DNA of 64,000 bases from Streptomyces sp. JJ38 (lineage in GTDB: Bacteria; Actinomycetota; Actinomycetes; Streptomycetales; Streptomycetaceae). The notes beneath the pieces are model-generated. The model had not been told where the DNA came from, searched no databases, and was given only the letters and a program-made list of their open reading frames with translations. Shown here piece after piece: positions 37,152 through 44,126 of the stretch (position 1 is its first letter; each line of letters opens with the position of its first letter). The stretch lies in contig NZ_JABLSI010000010.1 of assembly GCF_019303475.1 (NCBI RefSeq), positions 1 through 64,000 of the forward strand, read 5' to 3'. A program made the translations under genes and the position numbers.

Positions 37152-37520
37152 ATGAAGGTGAGATTCGTAGGCGTCGAAGGGGTTGACCCCAGCGCTAGGC
37201 AAGGTTCGCATGTGCTGCGGCCTGATCGTGATTACGTCGTCCTCGGCATTGAATGTCAATCGGATGGCCCGAACTACTTCCGGATCGAGACCACGCGGGG
37301 GGAATGGCCGCCGCTACTTGACTCGCGCCTCTTCGAGGTGACTGATGCGCAGGTCAGCGCGATCTGGACCGCTCGCATCGGATGGGAAGGATCGGTGTCG
37401 CTTCAGCCGGAGGAATGGCAAAGGGAGGGCTTCTGGGAAGACTTCACCAACCATGACTTGCGCGCCGCAGAATCCTACGATCGCTACAGGGACCATCTAC
37501 TGACAAGTGGGGGGCGATAG
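37152..37520 (+). CDS. Presumed immunity protein for the RHS toxin tip
   Basis: 122 residues, 8 bp after the toxin stop with GGAG just upstream of the ATG, so it is co-transcribed. Acidic and Trp-rich, cytosolic (no signal), which is usual for immunity proteins that bind the toxin tip in the producer. Sequence landmarks: FRIETTRGEWPPLLDSRLFEVTD, EEWQREGFWEDFTNHD. It shares the low GC of the toxin tip, implying both arrived together. Function is inferred from position; no family was recognised. Confidence 0.75.
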   Translation: MKVRFVGVEGVDPSARQGSHVLRPDRDYVVLGIECQSDGPNYFRIETTRGEWPPLLDSRLFEVTDAQVSAIWTARIGWEGSVSLQPEEWQREGFWEDFTNHDLRAAESYDRYRDHLLTSGGR

Positions 37521-37552
37521 CGCAATAGCCCGATCGGCCTACCGCGCACCGC

Positions 37553-37608
37553 GTCATGCTGTGCCAACGGGATTTCACATATGCGATCTCTCGTCAGCAC
37601 AGCATGAC
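37553..37608. terminator. 12-bp inverted repeat after toxin/immunity genes
   Basis: GTCATGCTGTGC (37553-37564) is the exact reverse complement of GCACAGCATGAC (37597-37608), with a 32-nt loop. It sits 33 bp after the immunity stop and just outside the integrated element. It may terminate the RHS transcript; its closeness to the element end means an insertion-site role cannot be excluded. Confidence 0.45.
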
Positions 37609-37633
37609 TGCTTTGGGTGCATTTGCCACTGCC

Positions 37634-37655
37634 TGACGGCAGTAGTTGACGGCAA
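37634..37655. repeat. TGACGGCA repeats at integrase end
   Basis: TGACGGCAGTAGTTGACGGC: two TGACGGCA motifs separated by GTAGT, ending 3 bp from the integrase stop. Similar motifs occur at the other end. They resemble arm-type integrase-binding sites; position next to int is as in other tyrosine-recombinase att sites. Confidence 0.6.
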
Positions 37656-37657
37656 CG

Positions 37658-38962
37658 TCAGGGGACGATCGCGCCGCTGGGCGGTGGATCGTCGCCGTCG
37701 CCGTGAGTCTGCTCACCACTTTCCTGGCCGGAGAGCGCCGCGCCGAGGGCGTTGGTGGCTTGGCGTTGGAGGCGGAGCCTGACGTGGGCGTAGACGGTGG
37801 CGGTGACGCCGATGTGGGCGTGGCCGAGGAGTTCCTTGATGACGACGAGCTCGACGCCCTGTTCCAGAAGCAGGGTGGCCGTGGAGTGTCTGAGGTCGTG
37901 GAAGCGGATGCGGCGGAGGCCGGCCTTGCGCAGGAGCGTGGTGAAGGCGCGGGTGAGGTTGGTCGGGTCGATCGCTCTGCCCTGCGCGGTGGCGAACACG
38001 TGCCCGCTGTCCTGCCACGTGGTGCCTGCGGCTTCCCGTTCGCGCTGCTGCTGCTCTTGGTGGTGCTTCAGCGAGTGGAGGCAGCGGGTGGGGAGGGCGA
38101 TGCGGCGTTCGGAGGCCCGTGTCTTGGTGGACAGCGTGGTGAGCCCGCCGGTGCTGGTGCGCTGAAGGGCGCGGCGGATGGCGGCGGTGCCCACGTCGAG
38201 GTCGAGGTCTTCCCAGCGCATGCCGAGTAGTTCGCCCTTGCGGAGCCCGGTGTGAAGGGCGAGTTCGAACAGGGCATGGAGCCGGTGACCCTGGGCCGTG
38301 GTGAGGAGTCGGCGGGCTTCATTGGTGGTGAGGGGTTCGAAGCGTCGGGGCCGTGGGGTGCCGGTGCGGACGTTGCGGGCGACGTTGCGCGGGGTCTCTT
38401 CTTCGCGGACGGCGTGCTCCAGGGCGGACTTGAGCACGGAGTGGATGTAGATCAGGGTCAGCGGAGAGAGCCGCTTGGAGCAGCATGATCCGGTGGCGCA
38501 GCAACGGGGCTCATCACGCTGGGTATCGATGCCGCGTGCGCAGCACTGGCAGGTGGTGCGGAGGTGGTTGAGCCAGGTGCGGACGTCCTTGGCGGTGAGT
38601 TTGGTGAGCTTCTTCTTGCCCAGGCCGGGGATCAGGTACCGGTCGACGCAGGCGGCGTATCGCGTGTGGGTGTTCTCGCGGAGGTGGTGGATGGCGACGT
38701 TCTCCAGCCAGTACGTCAGGTACGCGGCCATGCTGCCCGCCGCGGACGGGACGGGGACGCCGCGGTTGCTGGCGGCGATCTTCTCGGTGAGCTTGGCCAG
38801 GGCGTCTTTGCGGGTGGTGCTGTAGACGCGGATGCGCTTGCGGGTGTTGCCGGGGGCGAGGACGTATCCGGCGGCTTCCCAGCGGCCGTCCTTGCGCTGG
38901 TAGACGGTGCCGTCGCCGTTGGCTCGGGTGCGGCGGGATGAGGCGGGGCGGGGCGTGGTCAT
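37658..38962 (-). CDS. Tyrosine-family site-specific integrase
   Basis: 434 residues. N-terminal arm/AP2-like region (GDGTVYQRKDGRWEAAGYVLAPGNTRKRIRVYSTTRKDALAKL), SAM-like core-binding domain (TYWLENVAIHHLRENTHTRYAACVDRYLIPGLGKKKLTKL) with an unusual Cys-rich insert (CQCCARG...CCATGSCC), then the catalytic domain: Arg in HTGLRKGELLGMRW, HDLRHSTATLLLEQG and the Tyr in LGHAHIGVTATVYAHV. All catalytic residues are present. It inserts and excises the element by recombination between attP and attB. The start overlaps the excisionase stop by one base (TGATG), so it is coupled to it. Confidence 0.95.
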   Translation of the reverse strand: MTTPRPASSRRTRANGDGTVYQRKDGRWEAAGYVLAPGNTRKRIRVYSTTRKDALAKLTEKIAASNRGVPVPSAAGSMAAYLTYWLENVAIHHLRENTHTRYAACVDRYLIPGLGKKKLTKLTAKDVRTWLNHLRTTCQCCARGIDTQRDEPRCCATGSCCSKRLSPLTLIYIHSVLKSALEHAVREEETPRNVARNVRTGTPRPRRFEPLTTNEARRLLTTAQGHRLHALFELALHTGLRKGELLGMRWEDLDLDVGTAAIRRALQRTSTGGLTTLSTKTRASERRIALPTRCLHSLKHHQEQQQREREAAGTTWQDSGHVFATAQGRAIDPTNLTRAFTTLLRKAGLRRIRFHDLRHSTATLLLEQGVELVVIKELLGHAHIGVTATVYAHVRLRLQRQATNALGAALSGQESGEQTHGDGDDPPPSGAIVP

Positions 38963-39153
38963 CAGGTGGCGGCTTCCTGGTCGAGGCGGGTGCGGATGAA
39001 GTCGGTCAGGGCGTGTGTGGGGATGCGGCGGGCGCGGCCGAGGGTGACGGAGGCGAGCTGGCGGGTGCGGAGCAGGTCGTAGACGGCGGAACGGCCGAGC
39101 TGGAGGCGGGCCATGACCTGGGGGACGGTGAGGAGTTCCGTGCCGGTGGTCAC
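38962..39153 (-). CDS. Excisionase / MerR-like helix-turn-helix protein
   Basis: 63 residues. LLTVPQVMARLQLGRSAVYDLLRTRQLASVTLGRARRIPTHALTDFIRTRL is the winged HTH_17 excisionase pattern (SxxxVYxLIRxGxLxxxxxGRxxRI). It bends DNA at att sites and steers the integrase towards excision. The GTG start overlaps the initiator stop as GTGA, and its stop overlaps the integrase start. Complete. Confidence 0.93.
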   Translation of the reverse strand: MTTGTELLTVPQVMARLQLGRSAVYDLLRTRQLASVTLGRARRIPTHALTDFIRTRLDQEAAT

Positions 39154-40905
39154 GCGACGGCCCCCGTCCGGACTGCACTGGTCAGCCGATCAGTGAAGTG
39201 ACCGGCCGGGTGACCGGCGCGGTCGCCGGAGCGCTTCGAGCGTCGGGTTCGGGTCGGTTGCTCGGGTCGGGTCCGCCGCATCGCGGCCAGGAGGTCGGCG
39301 AGGTGTTCGAGTTCGGGCAGGAGGCCGGTTCCGGCGTACTCCCAGTGGGAGATGACCAGCGTCGTGTCCGAACCGTCGGGCCGTGAGGCGATATCGCTGT
39401 GACCGGGACGGTGACCTGTGGAATGACCGTGACCGGGTCGGTGACCGGCGGCCAGGTCAGTGGAGTGTCCGGCGCGGTCACTGACCGGAGTACCGTCCGT
39501 CTGGTCGGCCTGCGTCTCCGTCGATGCCGGGGCGGGGGGCTGGGTGTCGGGTCGGCCGGTTCGCCAGGCGGTGCGTTCGGCTCGGAGGTGGGTGAGGGTG
39601 GTGGAGTAGTGGCGTGTGCGGGTGGAGAAGTGGCCTCGGAAGCCGAGCATGTGGGCCCATTGGCGCAGGAGGAGGGCGTGCCGTCGTTTGGCGGCGAGGT
39701 GCCAGGCGGTGTGGATCATGCGGCGGGCGTGGTCGGTGATGTCGTACTTGTGCAGCTCGGCGAGGAGGCGGAGTCGGCAGTCGAAGGTGCCGGTGGTGGT
39801 CTCGGCTCCCTTGGTGGCGTACTTGGCGATGTAGGCGGCGACGTGTCGATCGGTGACCGGGCCGTCTCCGCTGAAGTCGGTGCCGCGGATCGCCCGGACG
39901 TCGATCTGCCGCCCGAACCGGAACACCAACCGTCCACCCCGATGTGAGTTTTGGGGCTGGGGCGCGGGGATGTCCCCGGCGGGCTGCGGTTGCTTCGGTG
40001 GTTCGCCCTCGTGGTGGACGCGGGTACGTGTGGCGGCGGGCGCTGACGGCGTGGTCGAGGAGTTGGGTGGTGGCCCAGGTGGGCGGGGTGCTGGTGGGTC
40101 CTGTGGGTCCGTCGAGGCGGATGACGGCGTGGAAGTGGACCTGGCCGCGCTTCTGGTACTCGGCGACCTTGGCGTACGAGAGCGTGGCGTGGTCCCGCAG
40201 GGCCCGCTGCGTCAGCCCCGCCGCCTTCGCAATCTCCCGCCGCAGGTGGGTGGTGAAACGTGCCCACAGGGCCGGGGCGTGCGCGCTCCACAGCACCGCG
40301 CCCACGTAGTCGTACCGCTCGGGGTTGAGCGGGGTGCCCAGCAGCCGGTCGTCGTCGGGGTGGGTGTGGCCGCAGTGGCAGCGGCCGGTGTCGGGCTGGT
40401 TGTGGACGGGGCCGAAGCCGGGTGCGGTGAGGGTGGCGAAGACGCGGGGGTGGGCGGCGACGCTGGTGGGGACAGTCTTGCCGCCACGCAGTCCGGCGGC
40501 GATGAGTTGGTATGTGTCGTAGCGGTAGACGGTGGAGCAGGCGGGGCAGCGGGTGGCGCGGCGGTTGCCGCAGCGGACCAGCAGTGCGCCCGCCGGGAGC
40601 CGGCTGGTGTCGAAGTGGTCGAGGATCTCGCCAGTCGCGCTGTCCAGACGGGTTCGGCGCCCGGTGAGGCGGATCGGGTGCGCGCAGCCGCCGAGCGTGC
40701 TGATCTGTCGTGCGAGGGGTGCGAGGTGGCCGGTGGCGGCGAGCTTCGCCAGCCTGGCGGTGAGCCTGGCGCGGCGCTCCAGCCTCGACCGCCCTGCCGC
40801 CGAGGCGGTGGAGCCCGCCGGGCAGGTCGGAGTCGTGAACGCCGGTGACGGACGCGAGGCGGCTGGAATGGCTGCGGGGTACGGGAGTTGGAGCTGTGCG
40901 GGCAT
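39150..40905 (-). pseudogene. Replication initiator (RepSA type), split by frameshift
   Basis: The first frame starts at ATG 40905 and carries the N-terminal part, a Cys-rich zinc-like motif (CGNRRATRCPAC; CHCGH) and the HUH motif in GQVHFHAVIRLDG (HFH at 40129-40137). Around 40020-40050 the protein similarity moves to another frame, which reads VHHEGEPPKQPQPAGD...LVFRFGRQIDVRAIRG...DRHVAAYIAKYATKG (the catalytic-Tyr region) and ends at 39150. In the second frame the first start codon is TTG 39929, well inside the domain. The metal-binding and tyrosine motifs are therefore on separate products. It may be a real mutation, a sequencing error in a GC run (GCGCCCGCCGCC), or less likely programmed frameshifting. 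Confidence 0.8.
39198..39488. repeat. GTGACCGG iteron-like repeats inside rep 3' coding region
   Basis: Exact GTGACCGG at 39198-39205, 39210-39217, 39399-39406, 39429-39436 and 39441-39448, with near-matches at 39411 and 39482, and one outlier at 39853-39860. On the coding strand they encode GH-rich peptide (AGHRPGHGHSTGHRPGH). The spacing clusters near 12 bp or multiples of 10. They may be the replication origin (pSAM2 ori maps near repSA) or simply a repetitive peptide. Confidence 0.5.
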
Positions 40906-41213
40906 GCGGGACGGTGGCCTTTCGGCGGGAGCGCGGAAGCGGTACGCGCGGGGTGGCGTGGGCAGGCCGAAGTGATCGGCTCACAGGGGAAGGGGCGCCT
41001 CGAAGGTGGGCGCGGGGGCCGGACCAGTGGGGGCTTGGCCGGCGGGGCGCGGTGGTGATCACCGGCGGGTGCGTGACGTTAACATCGCCTCACCGGCGCA
41101 TTCAAGTGCATCCCTCCTCATTCCTTTCTGTGGGGTCGGGGCGCGGGTAGTGTGGGGCCGGTTTCCCGGTTTGGACGGGCCGGAATTGGCTGGTATTGGG
41201 CACGGAGAGCGGG
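40906..41213. other. Divergent intergenic region, rep and GntR genes
   Basis: About 310 bp. CACCGGCG occurs twice in the same orientation (41060-41067, 41091-41098), flanking GTGACGTTAACATCG, the most AT-rich point, which may be the promoter and operator for the GntR regulator or rep. No gene is seen. Confidence 0.5.
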
Positions 41214-41651
41214 GTGGCAGGCGTGGTGGCGACGCGGCGCGGGCGCAGGCCGGCGGGCAGCGGGGTACCGCTGACGTTCGAGGTCATCGCCGAGGCCCTG
41301 CGCGAGCGCATCCGCTCTGGTGAGCTGCGGCCGTGTGATGCGTTGCCCACGCAGGCCGTGTTGATGCGGGAGTTCGGGGCGTCGAGCCTGACCGTGCAGA
41401 AGGCCATGGCTCTGCTGAAGCAGGAGGGGTGGGCGGTTTCCCGGCCAGGCAAGGGAGCCTTCGTCGCCCACTACGACCACGCCGATGACACCGGTGACCT
41501 CGACGGCCGCGAGGCGACCGCGCCCGCCACCGGGACGGCGGCCCGCGTCGAGGCGCTGGAACGTGCGCTGGCCGAGGCTGCTCAGCAGATTGCCGACCTG
41601 CGTGGCCGCATCGAGGCGCTGGAGTCAGGCAGCGGCGAGCGGGGCCGCTGA
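41214..41651 (+). CDS. GntR-family transcriptional regulator (KorSA-like) with coiled coil
   Basis: 145 residues. Winged HTH of the GntR family (TFEVIAEALRERIRSGELRPCDALPTQAVLMREFGASSLTVQKAMALLKQEGWAVSRPGKGAFVAH) followed by a C-terminal coiled coil (ARVEALERALAEAAQQIADLRGRIEALES) instead of an effector domain. In pSAM2 the KorSA GntR protein represses replication/transfer; this gene has the same context next to rep. GTG 41214 is preferred over TTG 41196 because GGAGAG lies 4 nt upstream. Confidence 0.9.
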   Translation: MAGVVATRRGRRPAGSGVPLTFEVIAEALRERIRSGELRPCDALPTQAVLMREFGASSLTVQKAMALLKQEGWAVSRPGKGAFVAHYDHADDTGDLDGREATAPATGTAARVEALERALAEAAQQIADLRGRIEALESGSGERGR

Positions 41652-42124
41652 CCCGCCGTGCCGCGTGGCCCAGGACCGGACAAGCGTCGCGCGGGGGTGT
41701 GCGTTCAGATTTTCTTTACGAGGTTCGAGGTTCAAGGCGGGCCTGCCCGCCAAGGCTGACCGCCGTCGCCGGCAAGGCCCACCGTTTACTCCCGCGATCA
41801 GGCGCTACTGGAGGCATCGAGCCGACGCGGCAGCCGGGCTGCGGGAGCGGCAGCCAACCGGATCACCGGGATGACCGGAGCCGGGCTCCTGGCGGAGCAA
41901 GCTATCGTCTACGACCGTCCTACGGCCGGATCGCAGGCAAGGGCCGACCAGGGGGCCGACCCTTCACATGCGTCGCGCAGGCTCACCGAGGGCGGTGGCC
42001 GGCACCGCCTCCAGCGGGGGAGCGATGCCCAGGCGGCCCACCCCCGCGGCGGATCCCTCCCGCCACGGCCCCCGCGCCACCAAACTGGGCGACGCATCAG
42101 CCCGGCCCATATATCATCGGCGCT
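41652..42124. other. Intergenic region between GntR and toxin genes
   Basis: About 470 bp. A 7-bp perfect hairpin GGCGGGC-CT-GCCCGCC (41736-41751) lies after an AT-rich tract (CAGATTTTCTTTACG), a possible terminator. The rest is low in structure. Open frames here are continuations of the toxin frame or shadows without start signals. Confidence 0.55.
42112..42117 (+). promoter_or_regulatory. -10 element for leaderless toxin-antitoxin transcript
   Basis: TATCAT ends 7 nt before the toxin ATG in an AT-rich island (CATATATCAT) and there is no ribosome-binding site upstream of the ATG. This fits a leaderless or nearly leaderless mRNA for the toxin-antitoxin operon. Confidence 0.5.
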
Positions 42125-42508
42125 ATGGACAGCGGGCGGTACTCGATCGAGATCGAGCCGGAGGTACGGCTGTGGCTGGAGAACATTCCGGCCCATCACT
42201 ACAAGCAGGCCGAACGCGTTGCTGACCTGCTCGCCGAGCAGCCCACCACGCTCGACGAACCGCACTCCCGCCATCTGGGCGGCAAGCTCCGCGAGCTGCG
42301 CTTCCGCCTCAGTGATGCTCACCAGCGCATTACCTACTGGCTGGCGCCCGGCCGACGTGTCGTGCTGCTCACCGTGTTCCGCAAGACCAAGATGCGCGAG
42401 CAGGCCGAAGTGGACCGCGCCCACGCCGCACAGCGATTGTGCGAGGCAGAGCATGAAGCCGCCGCCGAGCATGACCTCTACAGCCGCAACCTCAAGGAGA
42501 ACCGGTGA
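42125..42508 (+). CDS. HigB/Gp49-type (RelE superfamily) toxin
   Basis: 127 residues. Pattern of phage Gp49-like/HigB mRNA interferases: EPEVRLWLENIPAHHYKQAERVADLLAEQ, then LGGKLRELRFRLSDAHQRITYWLAPGRRVVLLTVFRKTKMREQAEVDRA, with the conserved Leu-Arg-Phe strand and the basic FRKTKM segment that contacts RNA. An extra 30-residue charged helix ends the protein. It would cleave mRNA on the ribosome when not bound by its antitoxin. The stop overlaps the antitoxin start as GTGA. Confidence 0.87.
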   Translation: MDSGRYSIEIEPEVRLWLENIPAHHYKQAERVADLLAEQPTTLDEPHSRHLGGKLRELRFRLSDAHQRITYWLAPGRRVVLLTVFRKTKMREQAEVDRAHAAQRLCEAEHEAAAEHDLYSRNLKENR

Positions 42509-42843
42509 ACCACAGCGAATGGAGGACCCGTCGCCACCGCCAGCTGCTGGGTGAACACCTGGACGCTGACCCCGAGTACGACCGGGTCTACGAAGAGGCC
42601 GGTCTCGCCATGACGTTGGGCAAGGCCGTCTACGACCGGCGTAAGCAGCTGGGCCTGAGCGAGGCCGACCTCGCCGAGCGCATGCACGTCGGCGTCGATG
42701 ACATCGAAGGCATCGAGACGGCCACCGAGCTGCCGCCCATTGCGGTCATCATGCGCCTGGCCCGCGCACTGGACCTCACGGTGGACGTGCACCTCGCCGG
42801 AGGAGACGAGCCCACCGTCACCATCGTCGCCCCAGCGGCCTGA
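42505..42843 (+). CDS. XRE-type antitoxin (HigA-like)
   Basis: 112 residues. HTH: GKAVYDRRKQLGLSEADLAERMHVGVDDIEGIETATELPPIAVIMRLARALDLTVDVHLA. The N-terminal extension (HSEWRTRRHRQLLGEHLDADPEYDRVYEEAGLAMTLG) probably wraps the toxin. HigA proteins neutralise the toxin and repress their own operon. The GTG start has AAGGAGA 4 nt upstream and overlaps the toxin stop, so the order is toxin first, as usual for higBA. Confidence 0.88.
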   Translation: MNHSEWRTRRHRQLLGEHLDADPEYDRVYEEAGLAMTLGKAVYDRRKQLGLSEADLAERMHVGVDDIEGIETATELPPIAVIMRLARALDLTVDVHLAGGDEPTVTIVAPAA

Positions 42844-42857
42844 GGCGGGGAGGAATC

Positions 42858-43094
42858 ATGCAGGACCCGCCTTCCGCGCTCGCCCGTGAGCTCGGGCAAC
42901 TCGTCCACGACCGGCGCATCGAGCTCGGGTTGTCCCAGGCCGAGCTGGCCGAGCGGTGCGGGATGAAGCAGCCGCAGATCTCCCGCTTCGAAGGCGGCGG
43001 GACCGTGCCCACGCTTCCCCTCCTGCGCCGCCTGGCTCAGGCTCTCGGCGCCGACCTGAGCATCAGCCTCACCCCGCACGACAAAGCCGCTTGA
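42858..43094 (+). CDS. Small XRE-family DNA-binding protein
   Basis: 78 residues, almost entirely an HTH_3 domain (ELGQLVHDRRIELGLSQAELAERCGMKQPQISRFEGGGTVPTLPLLRRLAQALGADLSISLTP). GGGGAGG precedes the ATG. It follows the antitoxin after 14 bp, so all three are one operon. It resembles antitoxins of the RelB/HigA class without a second toxin; it may regulate element genes. It shows partial resemblance to the preceding antitoxin in the HTH, which may mean duplication and divergence. Confidence 0.85.
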   Translation: MQDPPSALARELGQLVHDRRIELGLSQAELAERCGMKQPQISRFEGGGTVPTLPLLRRLAQALGADLSISLTPHDKAA

Positions 43095-43102
43095 CACGCA
43101 TT

Positions 43103-43120
43103 CGGAATTCCCGGAATTCC
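43103..43120. repeat. Tandem CGGAATTCC pair
   Basis: CGGAATTCC occurs at 43103-43111 and again at 43112-43120; the pair is also palindromic (GGAATTCCCGGAATTCC). It lies 8 bp after the last element gene, in the run to the TGACGGCA repeats. It could be an integrase or host-factor site or part of a terminator. Confidence 0.6.
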
Positions 43121-43138
43121 CCAGGCGGTGTAGACCGC

Positions 43139-43174
43139 TGACGGCAGTAGTGACGGCAGTAGTGACGGCAAAAA
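43139..43174. repeat. TGACGGCA repeats at far end of element
   Basis: Three TGACGGCA motifs (43139, 43151, 43163) each spaced by GTAG, ending in an A-run. The same motif pair lies beside the integrase stop 5.5 kb away. Likely arm-type binding sites marking the right end of the element. Confidence 0.65.
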
Positions 43175-43225
43175 GCGCGGACGCCAGGGTACAGTCACGG
43201 ACGCCAGCAAAGCACAAAACCCTCG

Positions 43226-44126
43226 ATGACCTGCGAAGAGGACTACTGGCGACGCGATGACCAGCACGGCGGCGAAGTCCTCAGGCCGGCGGTGGTCGGG
43301 CAGCTTCGCTACGTCGTGGAGCTGCTGAACGAGCATCGTCCGTCGCCCCTCCAGAACGGCCTGTACGGCGTGGCGGCCGAGCTGGCACGACTCACCGGCT
43401 GGACGTATTTCGACGCGCGCCGGTACAACCAGGCCCGCGCGTACTTCACCCAGGCGCTTGCAGTTCGCCAGGGAGATCGACGATCGGCAGTTCATGGCCA
43501 ACGTGTTGGCCTGTATGAGCTTGCAGGCGACGTATCAGGACAAGCCGGGGGACGCCCTGGCGTTCGTCAGCGCGGCTCAGGACGAGGCCCATGCCGTGTT
43601 GGCCACCCCGCGTGTCCTCTCGATGCTGTCGCTGCGGGAGGCGTTCGCCCAGGTGTCATTGGGCCGCCGCGGCGCCACCCACGACGCCATTGCCGAGGCT
43701 CATCGACAGTTCGAACGGGTCCAGAGCAGCGACCCCGACCCCGCGTGGGTGTCCTACTTCGACGAGACCAAGCTTCTCGTCGATACCGGCATCGCTCACG
43801 GTCGGCTGGGTGAAGCAGCGAAGGCCGAACTGCTCATCGCGGACGCCTTGCAGCGGGAGACCTTTTCGAACCAGCGGGGCCCCGCTTTCCACGCCTTCTG
43901 GCTCGCCCGTACGCAGCTCCGCCTCGGTGAGCTGGACCAGGCGTGTCTTACGGCGACGGATGCGCTGCAGCCTGCTTCGTCGGTTGCCTCGGAACGTGTG
44001 GCGAGCCATCTCCATGAGTTCTACGGGGAGCTGGCACCCTATTGGCGGGAACCTGTGGTCCTGCGCTTCGAGACGCGGCTACGAGATCTCCTCCCCGCTC
44101 GGGTCAACGGATTCCCTCGTCCATGA
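43226..44126 (+). pseudogene. XRE/TPR-type transcriptional regulator, truncated and frameshifted
   Basis: The sequence matches the C-terminal two-thirds of the streptomycete XRE regulators with TPR-like repeats (about 400 residues), which usually begin with a helix-turn-helix; here the HTH is missing and the frame opens at LNEHRPSPLQNGLYGVAAELARLTGWTYFDARRYNQARAYFTQAL. Within GCGCTTGCAG (43454-43463) an extra T shifts the frame; the continuation QFAREIDDRQFMANVLACMSLQATYQDKPGDALAFVSAAQDE runs to the stop at 44126. Loss of the N-terminus beside the element end suggests that insertion or excision damaged it. Its stop overlaps the NUDIX gene end by 23 bp. Confidence 0.8.

Larger units (their letters stand above)
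37634..43174. mobile_element. pSAM2-like integrated element (AICE type), degenerate
   Basis: Contains integrase, excisionase and replication initiator in the coupled rep-xis-int order typical of actinomycete integrative elements, a GntR-type regulator, a toxin-antitoxin pair and an extra XRE gene. Bounded by TGACGGCA repeats on both sides, taken here as approximate ends; exact att sites were not identified because no long identity segment is seen outside the repeats. No FtsK/SpoIIIE-like transfer gene is present and the initiator is frameshifted, so it probably can neither replicate nor transfer by itself, though the integrase looks intact. Confidence 0.8.

Noticed and set aside
37553-37608. 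The 12-bp inverted repeat as the recombination core of the integrase
   Set aside because: The 32-bp gap is far longer than the 6-8 bp overlap of tyrosine recombinase cores, so a hairpin is more likely.
41715-41755. Possible tRNA because of GGTTCGAGGTTCAAGG beside the element genes
   Set aside because: No acceptor stem, anticodon arm or CCA context could be built; only a 7-bp hairpin is present.
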